A stretch of DNA of 15,824 nucleotides from Irineochytrium annulatum (Eukaryota > Chytridiomycota > Chytridiomycetes > Chytridiales > Chytridiaceae). The notes under the pieces are model-generated. The model saw only the letters and a program-made list of their open reading frames with translations, searched no databases and had not been told where the DNA came from. Positions 1-8,420 of the stretch are shown piece by piece (position 1 is the stretch's first letter; every line of letters starts with the position of its first letter). The stretch covers positions 1 through 15,824 of the forward strand of contig JADGJL010000672.1 of NCBI GenBank assembly GCA_027600665.1. The letters run 5' to 3'. The translations under genes and the position numbers were made by a program.

Positions 1-242
1 GGGTATGCGCAGGCGATGATGGAGGGCGTCGTCATGATGGGCAGGCCGAGGGGTTTCCTGGTGAAGGTCGGGATGGAGTTGGACGGACCGCAGGGACAAG
101 GCGCCACGGGGTTGTCCAGCAGAGGGATGTTTGGGGGGATGTAGGGGCCGTTGGGTGCTGTGTGCAGACCCTGATTCTCCTTAATACTTGCTGATAGAGA
201 AAAATCGAGAGTAGCAGTATCATTAGCAAAAGTGCGCGTCAT
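1..242 (-). CDS. Unrecognised protein, N-terminal part (runs off left edge)
   Basis: An open frame begins at an ATG at 242 and stays open for 80 codons to the window edge. An in-frame TAG lies four codons upstream of the ATG, so this start is reasonable if there is no earlier exon. The last 50 codons look most gene-like: G/C-rich third positions and a Pro-rich segment containing the motif CPCGPSNS, then a run of small and hydrophobic residues (LGLPIMTTPSIIACAY). The first 28 codons are AT-rich and could instead be upstream intron, with an acceptor at the CAG near 172-174. I do not recognise the family. The two close cysteines could bind metal or form a disulfide, but that is speculation. No signal peptide is evident. 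Confidence 0.45.
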   Translation of the reverse strand, partial: MTRTFANDTATLDFSLSASIKENQGLHTAPNGPYIPPNIPLLDNPVAPCPCGPSNSIPTFTRKPLGLPIMTTPSIIACAY

Positions 243-1335
243 GAGATTCGACTAGTGTAATATCGTTTTTTTCCTTTACTTGCAAAAACTATTTTTAATA
301 TCAAACACAAATCTTCATGCTGAACCACTTTTTGTTCTCGCTCACCCGTTTTATTGCGCTAATTTTAACGTCTATGCCTGGCACCGTGTGCTAATCAAAA
401 AACTCTTGTGAATCCATTATTAGCAAACTGCACATGTTGATAAGCGTTTTAGTTACCGTGGACGTCACTAGCGTTTGGAGAGGGGCGGATTGCGACAGTG
501 CATCATGGAAATCTACGCATACTTCAGCCGAACGCAGGGAACAAACAAAGCTATTTTAGATTCCATCTGCATTATGCGAAGTCTCAAGATCCCTTAATAC
601 GGCCCCTGGCGGCTCACCGAGCGCCACACGTAAGCGTCCGCCGTAATATGAAGCTGCTTCGCCGTCGCCACAGGTTCGTCCGGATAGCGGTGGATAATCG
701 TTGAGCACCCAAGAATCCTGAAGGGCTTTGCAGACTCTCCAGTAGAGGCGCGGCCTCATCACGAGGTCAAGAGAGAGAAAAACAACATCAGCGGTTGGGC
801 GATGCACTCGTTTTGGGTCGTTGACTTTGAGCATGAGATATCGGAACACGTCGCGGAGAACTGTGTCAACGGATGAGATCCCGAGAAGCACGGCGCCGTG
901 GCGCAAGGGCGCGCCATCATCATACGGCGTAGTTCCACGACCAGCGTGTCAGCGGCCGCGATCACTTCATCGTCCTCGCTGCCAGTGCGACATCACCGCG
1001 TGACGTGGAGGCGTCGTTAGATTGCCTGATTGACCTCGGTCAGATTTGCTTCGTTTAACTTTCCCGCTAGATGGCGGCGGAAAGCATTATGGTCTGAAGA
1101 CACCCAAACACTTTAATGTGCTACATCACTTCGTTGTACTGACCCGACATATGAACAAATCTACATGAAAGTATGTAGCTACACACCCACAACCTCCCCC
1201 AAGAAAAAGGAAAGTGGATAAGAAGGAAAAGATTCTGATAAAGAAACCGCATATGGTCTTGCCTAGAGCCCCCTGACCCGAAGAAGATTCGGCCTGGAGT
1301 GATAGCTGCCTAGCTGTCACTTTGCATGACACCGT
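243..1335. other. Interval without a confident gene
   Basis: About 1.1 kb between the left-edge gene and the 3' end of the two-segment membrane protein gene. 243-480 is AT-rich and should hold the promoter of the left-edge gene. The only coding-like signal is the possible relic at 556-992, listed separately. 1000-1335 has stops in all frames at short spacing, and its 3' part should be the untranslated tail of the gene ending at 1336. I see no tRNA, repeat or mobile-element terminus. Confidence 0.5.
556..992 (-). pseudogene. Possible decayed gene, two overlapping frames
   Basis: Read on the minus strand, a frame open from 992 gives a coding-like stretch (acidic SEDDE, then IAAADTLVVELRRMMMARP) down to about 910. 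A second frame then gives a longer stretch ending at a TAA at 556-558, with LLGISSVDTVLRDVFRYL near its start and LVMRPRLYWRVCKALQDSW in its middle. Neither frame starts with a convincing ATG: the first follows a TGA at 993-995, and the second would start at TTG. The frame change falls near the GC-rich run 901-916. This is what a frameshifted relic, or an exon pair with an unseen intron, would look like. I do not recognise the family. Chance open frames remain possible, because third-position bias is only moderate. Confidence 0.25.
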
Positions 1336-2273
1336 TCAGTGTCCCTTTGTCATCAAAAGGTAGGCCAAGACGGCGGCCGGAGGGCCACAGCCGTACATGA
1401 GGCCGTTAAGTCGCCAGCCCTTGGAGAAGAGATTTGGGTAGCATCGTCAGACGTATGAAAGAAGTCAAGTATGAAAGCAATAGCGCTCACCTCCGCGACC
1501 TTGACGGCGTCCGCGGCCTCGGTCTCAGTCGCGGCGGCCTGCTTGAGGTGGTGGAGGTACTCCTTCGTCTGGGGCTTGAACTTCGTGGCCTGCAGCAGCT
1601 GCAATGAGTGGAAGAAGGATTAGCGCTGACTGCACCGCACAAAACTGAACCAAAAAAGCAACATACGTGGTGCGAGCGGTAGAACTGCCTGCCCGTGAAG
1701 CCAAGGCCCCCAATGACGGTCGCCTAGAAAGAACACGTGAAGATGAGGGAGTGTCAGCAAGCAAAGCCTACGCCAGCGGATGCAAGAAAAACAAAGAGAA
1801 AGCGCGTAACGTACGTAAAGCATGTACTGGGCCATGGGCGTGCGGGCGCCCAGGGAGCGGGCCAGCGTCTGCGAGTAGAATGGGTAGTTGCTGTCCGGGT
1901 GTGTCAGGCCCTTGGCTTTCTCTGCGGCCGCGTTGGCAGCATCGCGAGCCTGCTGCGGCGTCAGGTTCTTGGAAATGTTGGAAGCCGTGTCTACAGGTAG
2001 AACGGGAGAAGGGAAGGTCAATATATGCGCGAGGCGAGTCATATCGCCTCCGGCCGACATCCACCCCAGACTCCTCAGATTCGACGATGCGATATAAAGC
2101 TCGCCGCTGTCGCACTCGCAGGCCCTCACGGCCGGCACTATCACCACGGTCCCTTCGACGCGGCTGCGCCCACCTTCGAAGATGACGACCTCGTCCACAA
2201 CCGGCACCAGCACAGGTCGCACGGCCTCTACGACGACGACCTCGACCGCCTCTGGCGACTCACCGTTGGCCAT
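1336..2273 (-). CDS. Unrecognised 144-residue protein with two membrane segments
   Basis: Five exons join in frame: 2264-2273, 1815-1990, 1667-1723, 1491-1598 and 1336-1419, all with GT-AG introns of 273, 91, 68 and 71 nt. Exon 1 is only 10 nt (Met-Ala-Asn plus one base). The 144-residue product starts MANDTASNISKNLTPQQ, has an Ala/Lys-rich helix-prone stretch (residues 15-31), a probable membrane segment at about 56-73 (ends QYMLYATVIGGLGFTG), a charged linker with an Ala/Glu-rich helix (about 82-117), and a second segment at about 122-140 (LMYGCGPPAAVLAYLLM). Short size, two segments and an amphipathic linker fit an accessory subunit of a mitochondrial inner-membrane complex, but this is inference from architecture only. 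The exon 4 acceptor could lie 9 nt further in, losing Leu-Leu-Gln. The five-exon frame consistency makes the gene itself fairly sure. Confidence 0.75.
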
Positions 2274-2924
2274 GTTGGTTGCTTCGCGCAGGCGGAGGTG
2301 AGAAGAAGGGTATAAAGGTCGAGAGGTGGAGGATTCGCGATTTATGCCGAAAGCAGTTTCGTTGAGAGGAAAAAGAAAACTTCCCCGGGTTTTGCGCGTC
2401 TCCCATGGAAAACACGGATACTGGGATGGATCGGGGACTCGGGCTGTCGCGACCGAGTTCGTTCGACGACGTCCTTCCTGGCCCCAGAAGCGCGTCAGGT
2501 CATCACGCGTCGTCCGCGCGTACGGGCAACAGTCAGCGCGACGAGTTGCACAACAAAGGAGTCCAACGCGGGAGGCACGGGTGCGCGGTGGAATTGACAC
2601 GTCGAACCCGCACGCAGCCCTCGCTTCAAGGGCTATGCGCCATCGAATGGTGTCAACGACGCCCATGTGCAAGGCACCGTGAAGTTACGAGACCCTGCCG
2701 ACCATAGGATACAGCCCTCATATGAAATACGTCGTGCAGATACTTTGTTTTTGCTTTTTGATCATGATAAAAGAGGTTAACGATAGCAACGTGCCAGAAG
2801 CTACAACAAGGAGTGAAAGGCAGCTCCTAAAATTGGTACTAAAATCATAGATAAAAGCAACCGCGAACCCGTCATTCCAGAAAGCGCCGTGCACCTCAAA
2901 ATCGAACATGGTGTGCCAGACACC
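2274..2924. promoter_or_regulatory. Upstream region of the 144-residue protein gene and tail of gtr2
   Basis: Both flanking genes are on the minus strand, so this holds the untranslated tail of gtr2 (near 2700-2924) and the promoter of the gene starting at 2273. Just before that ATG the minus strand is pyrimidine-rich (CTTCTTCTCACCTCCGCC), as expected near a fungal transcription start. The minus-strand frame stays open from 2672 through the ATG at 2273, so an earlier start is formally possible, but the translated stretch has the Arg/Thr/Ser-rich composition of GC-rich non-coding DNA. No further gene seen. Confidence 0.4.
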
Positions 2925-4845
2925 CTATTCAGACAGCTCAAACCCCCGCCTCCGCACCTCCAGCACCTCCAAAATGGCCTCTTTGAAGATCCCGAAATTA
3001 TAATCGATCAACCCCTTCTTCTCAAAATTATCCTCCCGGATCAAACACACGAGCGACAGGTTTCTATAATTGAACGGTCAAAAAGGATTTGCAAACAGGA
3101 AGGGATGCTCACTTGTCTACTGGCCGCAGGTAAAGCATCATCCCATTTCCGATATTCAAAACCGAGTACGCGTCCCTCGGCCCCACGTCCCCCTTCAACG
3201 CGCTAGTCGCCACCGCGCTCACCGGCGTTGCCACCGTGCCCGCATCTTCCTTCACCGGCGAGCTCGGCAAAATCGCGTCCGGCTGCGTCGTCGCGGTCTT
3301 GGCGGACGCGGCGCTCCCGTTGCGTGGATGGGACTGCGCGGACGGCGGTGGTGGAGCATGGTGGGCGCCAAGCCGGCCGTATATGGCGTCAAAGTCGATG
3401 ACGACGTCGATCATGTCGGAGCAAAGCTCGAAGGACTGCGTGTCGACGGGGGAGGAGTCTGTCGCGATGTAGACTTTGGAAAAGGTGTCGAAAAGGAAGG
3501 CCTTTTCAATGCCGGAGTTCTGTGAGCCACGCAACGCAATGGCGTTAGAATGGTACACAATTGAGGCGGCGTGAATGATGGGCAGAGCAACGAGTTAAGC
3601 GGGTGAAAATTTTTGTACATACGGAGCAGAGGATGTTGAGGAGGTTTTCGAGTGTGGGCAGCTGCGGTATGAGCTTCTGAAGGACTTTTGAAAAGGCCTC
3701 GAAGATGGAGTGGTCGTAAATGGAGGTTAGGTAGAAGCTGAGGTGGATATTGTCCAGGCCGGCGTCCGCGAGGTCGTCTGTGATTCTTTGATGGATTTCT
3801 CGTTGTGTTTCTGTTGCATGTTGCGAGTTAGTGACGACCGGATTTGGAATGTCGATGGAGTGGAACAATATGAAATGGTGGGGAGAAGGGGTAACTCGAC
3901 GGATACAAGCAAGCTATCTGAAAAACACAACTCCTCTACGCATACTGCCAAGGTATGCTGTCCCGGTCTGCTGTTCCCTCCTCTACTTCCGTTCCCCTGC
4001 ATACTGCGCTAAAGTAGGCCCTTTACTATTTCCTTCACTACTACATTTCCAACCTTGCGATCCAAATTCCGAAATACATACCAATCTTATGGTCATCCGA
4101 CAACCCGTCCACCTTATGCAAGAACACCTCAAAGCTGATCCCCGGGTTCACCTCGTGTGCCCTCGTAACGGTCTGGTAGAGCTTCCTCATGGGCTCGATG
4201 ATCTCGTCCTGGCAGTCGATGATGTAGACGACAGTGTCGCACCGCGCAAAGGTTGAGGAGGCGTCGAAGGAGGCGTCGTTCAGGTCCACGTGGCCAGGGA
4301 AGTCCCAAACTTGGAAGTAGAGGAAAGACCTGTATATACGGATAAGACCGCGTAATTAAAGAGTCAAGAAGAAGTGCGTACATGACATGATCCTTCCCGA
4401 CTTTCGTCGTGCTTTCGAGGAAGAGCGTCTCGTTTGGGGACATCTTGTGGAAGACGACATTTTGGATGCTCGACTTGCCGCATCTTACAATGGTTCCGAT
4501 CAATAAACCACCCAAAGTTCAAGGATTCTCAACGCACCTTCTCATCCCCATGAGCAGCAGGACGGGCTGTCGCGGTGCATGTTGATCCCTAATCGACCCA
4601 AATTGTTAACAGCCAGACTTCAGACATTCCCACACTCCCCTCGCTCAGCACCCACATGGAATCATTTTGATAATTCGCCCTCGCGGCCACCTTACTGTTC
4701 ACACCGACCTCCACCGAGTCGAAGCCCTGGGAGGCGGTCGCGCCGTAGGCAGGCTATCGCGAAACATCATTAGCAACATCAAGAACACGTACGAATAGGA
4801 ATACGACAGCAAAGGAAGAAGCGATCAGGCCCGAGGACCCACCAT
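2925..4845 (-). CDS. gtr2: Rag-family GTPase Gtr2 (RagC/RagD orthologue)
   Basis: Gtr2/RagC pairs with Gtr1/RagA on the vacuolar or lysosomal membrane and relays amino-acid sufficiency to TORC1. Exons 4538-4588, 4382-4483, 4082-4329, 3623-3810, 3113-3519 and 2925-3063 join in frame (introns 54, 52, 271, 103 and 49 nt). G1 is GMRRCGKSSI, followed by [15 protein letters not shown], typical of RagC rather than RagA. G3 is WDFPGH, where RagC has Gln in place of the final His. G4 is HKVD, then GLSDDHKI. The roadblock-type C-terminal domain includes [19 protein letters not shown] and KKGLIDYNF, and ends FELSE. A low-complexity insert of about 60 residues ([11 protein letters not shown] to DVGPRD) interrupts that domain. 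The N-terminus is uncertain: 4696-4753 looks coding ([17 protein letters not shown]) with a possible ATG-only exon at 4843-4845, but its splice phase misses the P-loop exon by one base. Length is about 398 residues. Confidence 0.93.
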
Positions 4846-5920
4846 GTGTGCGGAAGTCGATGTCAAGAATGGTCGTTTGGCGGAGCAACTTTGACCGCGC
4901 TCCGAGTGGCAAGTTTTGCTGGGGTTGTGTGGTCCACCTCGTGCTCCGGCGCGACGCGATGCCGAGGTCGAGAGGTTGGTGTACTTCTGCAGGGAGCAAG
5001 ATGAGGCCTCTAGCAAAGTCTACTGAGCTTAGGAAAAATGGTGGAGTGTGCCGTTCAGGTGGCGGAGACGTGAGAATGTGGTCGAAGTGGTAAACTGACC
5101 GTAGGTGGCTCTACCGGCGTCGCCTTCCATGGCCGCACCCGGTACGTCTTGCTGATGACCTTAACGGCGCGACAAGGTCGTGGGCTGGTCTGTTGGCGCC
5201 AGAACGGACGAGCAGCACAGGGTCAGCTGACCTACTTGAAGTGGGACGGAGGTGCTTCCGAGCCGTACCGTCGTCGCCCAAAGCCCAACGCGGGCATAGC
5301 AGTCGAAAGCGACATCAGGATGTTCTCAGGAGGAGGTGGAAGCCCGAAGTGACTCCTGTCGGGTGCTGCACTAGTAACTGCTGCCCACACCGCACCACAA
5401 CCGGCTGATCGTCGACCTAAGCTGCAGAGCGAGCTGATCATTCGACGCCCTGATGCTTTCAGAACATACTTGGGGCATTTCGGTGAGCCGTCGTGCGTTC
5501 GTCAAGCTGTACATCATTGCGCCAGGGAAAGGGGCGCCACTGCCTTTGGACCGCCCGCCTAGTCGACCGAGCGCATATTTTAAGAAAACAAAAAAATCTA
5601 GATAACGGCATAGGTCTCCAGCAGCCTCTGCCGCAGCCTCGCGATTTTAGAACGTTCCTCCGATTTATGGTGACGACGTTCGTCCTCGTTGGTCAGTCGA
5701 GAACGATGCGCAGAAAAATCCATCGCCCCGAAAAAAGTGCGTTGTGCTCCCCACTGCCTCACTCTCGGGCCACCGTCTCTTCTGTGCCTCTCGGACGTCG
5801 TCCGCCCCTCACTTTGACCGGGCCCCCGACATCACACTCGTATCCATCCATCCGCATCAACCGTCACCGTCCAGCGTCCGTCGTTGAGTCGCAGCTGAAG
5901 TAGTCGCGGTCAGACCCCAG
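4846..5920. other. Divergent interval: gtr2 upstream region and histone H1 promoter
   Basis: About 1.1 kb of upstream sequence between the minus-strand gtr2 gene and the plus-strand histone H1 leader. Two open frames overlap on opposite strands but neither is convincing: a minus 69-codon frame at 5232-5441 (Ser/Ala/Arg-rich start, could mimic a mitochondrial presequence), and a plus frame ending at a TGA at 5350-5352 with no good ATG. Minus-strand 4847-5130 can also be spliced into an alternative gtr2 5' end in consistent phases, but with poor codon bias. 5740-5900 is pyrimidine-rich on the plus strand and is a plausible transcription start zone for histone H1. Confidence 0.4.
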
Positions 5921-6459
5921 GTATGTTTTCTCTGCGTTCGCCATTTTGTCTCCCCGAGACGAACCGCTGGCGGGCCTTGGGGCAGGCATTGTAATGATGA
6001 GGAGGGCGGGTGCTGTCTGGTTGCGGAGCAACAGGAGGCAACAAACGAGAGCGGTGTTTTGTTCCTGTTCCCATCACACCCCTCCCTTTTTCTTTAACCA
6101 TTCATTGCACACTCGGTTTGATGGGTTATTGGGGTGTGCTGGGTGATGATCAGTAGTCGAGCCTGCGAGAGCGGTCCTGCGAAGCAACTTGCGTCTGCCT
6201 TCGTTTCCCACCAACCCATGCCTCTGCCTTGTTTCCTGGTAACCACCGACCCGACGTTATTGCTATGGGTGTTACTCGATGAAGCTTTACAATGGTCAGC
6301 GGCGTGCAAGAGCGTTGCCCTATTTTATTTGTTTTAACCCCTCATTCGCCCATCTCAGCTTTAGTGTTCAATCCCCACGTGTACCTCACTCGCCACTTTC
6401 CATGACTGCGGCATCATTCCTCTTAGGCTAATCACACACCTTGTTGTCTTGCTCTTCAG
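5921..6459 (+). other. Probable intron in the histone H1 5' leader
   Basis: A good donor (CCCCAG then GTATGT, at 5921) and a good acceptor (branch-like GGCTAATC, then a pyrimidine-rich stretch to CTCTTCAG at 6459) bracket 539 nt that contain no convincing coding frame. Splicing would leave a 40-nt leader segment (6460-6499) before the histone H1 ATG. A long leader intron is common in highly expressed fungal genes. The pairing of these two sites is inferred. Confidence 0.5.
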
Positions 6460-6499
6460 AAAAATCCTCGTTAGCACCTTAACCTCGAAAACCACCACC

Positions 6500-7762
6500 A
6501 TGCCTCCGAAGGCCGCCGACAAAGCCGCCGACAAGGCCGCCGACAAGGCCGCCGACAAAGACGCCGGAGCGGCCACCGCCGAAAAGACGTCAAAGCCCGC
6601 GAGCCCTACTAGAGCCCCGACGAAGGCCGCCGCGACCAAGACGGCCGACAAGGACAAGGACGGGAGCCCAAAGAAGAAGAGGGCCGCCGTTATCAGGAAG
6701 CCGAGCGCGCACCCTCCGTGGAGGGAGATGATCGTCGAGGCGCTGATTAACTTGGTGAATTTTGCTCTTCGCCCACCCGCGTGTATTTGTGCCGTCAAAG
6801 TCCGGTTTGAACTAACATAGAACCATTTTCTCTAGAAGGAGCGCGGGGGCTCGTCCCGCCAAGCCGTCAAGGCGTACGTCTGGAACAACTTCAAGGTATG
6901 TGGACCCTTATTGACACATCGCTTTATAAGGCCACCTTCTTCGGAACTAAGATTGGTTACTTTGTTGTTTTATTTAGGGACTCCCGCTAGAGAAGGAGCC
7001 CTTCCAAAAGCAGTTCACTCGCTTTCTCAACAACAACGTGGACCAGGGCTACTTCGAGGTAGACAGGCAAAAGATTAGGATCGTCAAGAAGGAGTTCACC
7101 AAGGACGAGCTCTCGACGGGTCCTAAGAAGATGTTGTCGGGCAGGAAGCTGCTTGAGAGGCGTTCGGCCGCTAAGAGGGTGCGCTTTTTTATTTCTTCTC
7201 TTTTTGTTCTCATGCTAATAGGCATGTTTTACTCGTGAACAGAGCACCACCGTTAGCAGGCGCGCCGCCGCCAATGCCCCGGCCTCCGACAGGCCCGCAC
7301 GCGCCGCCGCCAAACGCTCCGCCTCTGACGACTCGGACGAGTCGGACTCCGCCCCGACGCGCTCCCGCGGCCGTGCTCCCGCTAAGAAGAAGGCCGTCGC
7401 ACCCACTCGCAAGGTCCCCGTTCGCAAGCCCGCGGCCCGGAAGGCTCCCGCGGCACGCAAGGTGGTCGTCAAGAGGAAGGCGCCGATGAAGAGGGCCCCG
7501 CCCGCTGAGAAGAAGGCCGCGGAGAAGAAGACCAGGGCGAGCGCTACCACTAAGGTGGCAAAGAAGGCTGCGCCGGCGAGCAGGGCGAGCCCGAGGAAGG
7601 CTGGGCCGGCGGCGCCGGCGAAGAAGCCGGCGGTGGCGAAGAAACTTATGACAACGGGTACTGCGGCGAAGGGAACCAGGGCTTCGGTGAGTTTCTTTGA
7701 GTTGTCCATTGCGTAGGACGTCCTTGCTGACATGTATTTTGTAGACCCGTGGCAAGAAGTAA
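6500..7762 (+). CDS. Linker histone H1
   Basis: Linker histone that binds nucleosomal linker DNA in the nucleus. Five exons join in frame: 6500-6754, 6836-6895, 6978-7178, 7243-7686 and 7745-7762 (introns 81, 82, 64 and 58 nt), encoding 325 residues. The ATG at 6500 follows the context AACCACCACC. The N-terminal tail is Ala/Lys-rich and opens with four AADK repeats. The winged-helix globular domain spans about residues 71-140, from HPPWREMIVEALINL through RGGSSRQAVKAYVWNNF to FLNNNVDQGYFEV, and is split by two introns. The long C-terminal tail (about residues 155-325) is Lys/Ala/Pro/Arg-rich with SP and TP sites that could be phosphorylated, and carries a short acidic patch (SDDSDESDS) near its start. 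The last exon encodes only Thr-Arg-Gly-Lys-Lys and the stop. Introns imply an ordinary spliced and polyadenylated mRNA. Confidence 0.93.
6512..6559 (+). repeat. Four tandem 12-bp repeats in histone H1
   Basis: The unit GCCGCCGACAAR occurs four times head to tail (6512-6523, 6524-6535, 6536-6547, 6548-6559), differing only at the last base. It encodes four copies of Ala-Ala-Asp-Lys in the N-terminal tail of histone H1. Unit length is a multiple of three, so copy-number change would keep the frame. Confidence 0.95.
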
Positions 7763-8420
7763 ACGTCATACTTTACCTCACCCGCTTCCATGGTGTCGTG
7801 TGATCTGCTGTGATCGTGATGTGGTGTGTTTGTGGCGTGATGTTTGTGTGGAATGATGCTGTGTTATTCCGTGCCCTTTTTCTGTGAACCGCTTTTTTAC
7901 CGGTCGCCCCACCGTGTATATACTCCATCCAACTTTTGACCGACCCACCTCCCCTTGCTGTTGTTAATACCGCGTATCCGCTTCTGCTGTTTCTTCTCAT
8001 GATGTCTCCCAATGTTTCGACGCCGTTATTACTCAGCTTATTTTTTGTTCGTACATTATAGAATTACCCTCTGCCCATACGAATTACCGCCGCTGTTCGC
8101 CTTTTCCTTTGTTTTTTAATTGCTTTAGATGTGCCACCTGTTTGTTCCCGCTTTGGCTTCCCCGCCTTTGTCCTCGTCTCTTCACTTCGAATCTACGCCA
8201 TCGTTATGCTGCTTTTTGCTCGTCGTTTACGTGCACCCATCTCGATAACTTCCTTGCTTCCACATGGTCTGCTCGGGTTGTCGCTTTGTGTGATGATGTT
8301 GGTCTATTTTCGTTGTCGTACTGCGTTAAAACAGGCCTTGATTTGAATCTTTCGTCAAAGACTTGCAACATCAACTCGTGCTCCACAGCACCTCATCGCG
8401 CGTCCGCAAGCACCCCCTCC
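7763..8420 (+). other. Histone H1 3' region and protease gene promoter
   Basis: Both neighbours are on the plus strand, so this 658-bp stretch holds the histone H1 untranslated tail and the promoter of the Nma111-like gene. It is T-rich with pyrimidine tracts (for example 8036-8050 and 8101-8125), and open frames inside it give no protein-like sequence. The context just before the next ATG is C-rich (GCACCCCCTCC). No RNA gene or repeat seen. Confidence 0.5.

Noticed and set aside
2025..2315. Plus-strand frames with Ser/Thr-rich or Asp-rich stretches opposite intron 1
   Set aside because: One looks like a mucin-type stalk, but it is the complement of the GTC/GAG-rich minus-strand segment, has no start or signal peptide and ends quickly.
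2307..2316. TATAAA on the plus strand
   Set aside because: No plus-strand gene follows within a reasonable distance, and the nearest start is on the minus strand.
1620..2672. 350-codon uninterrupted minus-strand frame
   Set aside because: It overlaps exons and introns of the five-exon gene and its upstream region. Most of it has no protein-like character. Only exon 1, exon 2 and possibly intron 1 are worth considering.
5075..5352. Plus-strand frame of about 90 codons with fair third-position bias
   Set aside because: It has no ATG near its start and no recognisable domain, and it overlaps minus-strand alternatives. It could be an exon, but I cannot support a gene.
6366..6380. GTTCAATCCC, similar to a tRNA B box
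   Set aside because: The flanking bases do not pair as a T stem, and no A box or acceptor stem is found around it.
6361..6798. Minus-strand Ala/Leu/Ser-rich frame opposite histone H1
   Set aside because: It is the antisense of the Ala/Lys-rich histone exon. The repetitive composition follows from the AADK repeats.
7210..7791. Long minus-strand frames opposite the histone H1 C-terminal tail
   Set aside because: GC-rich Lys/Ala codons lack stops on the opposite strand. The plus-strand reading is clearly the histone tail and is spliced in frame.
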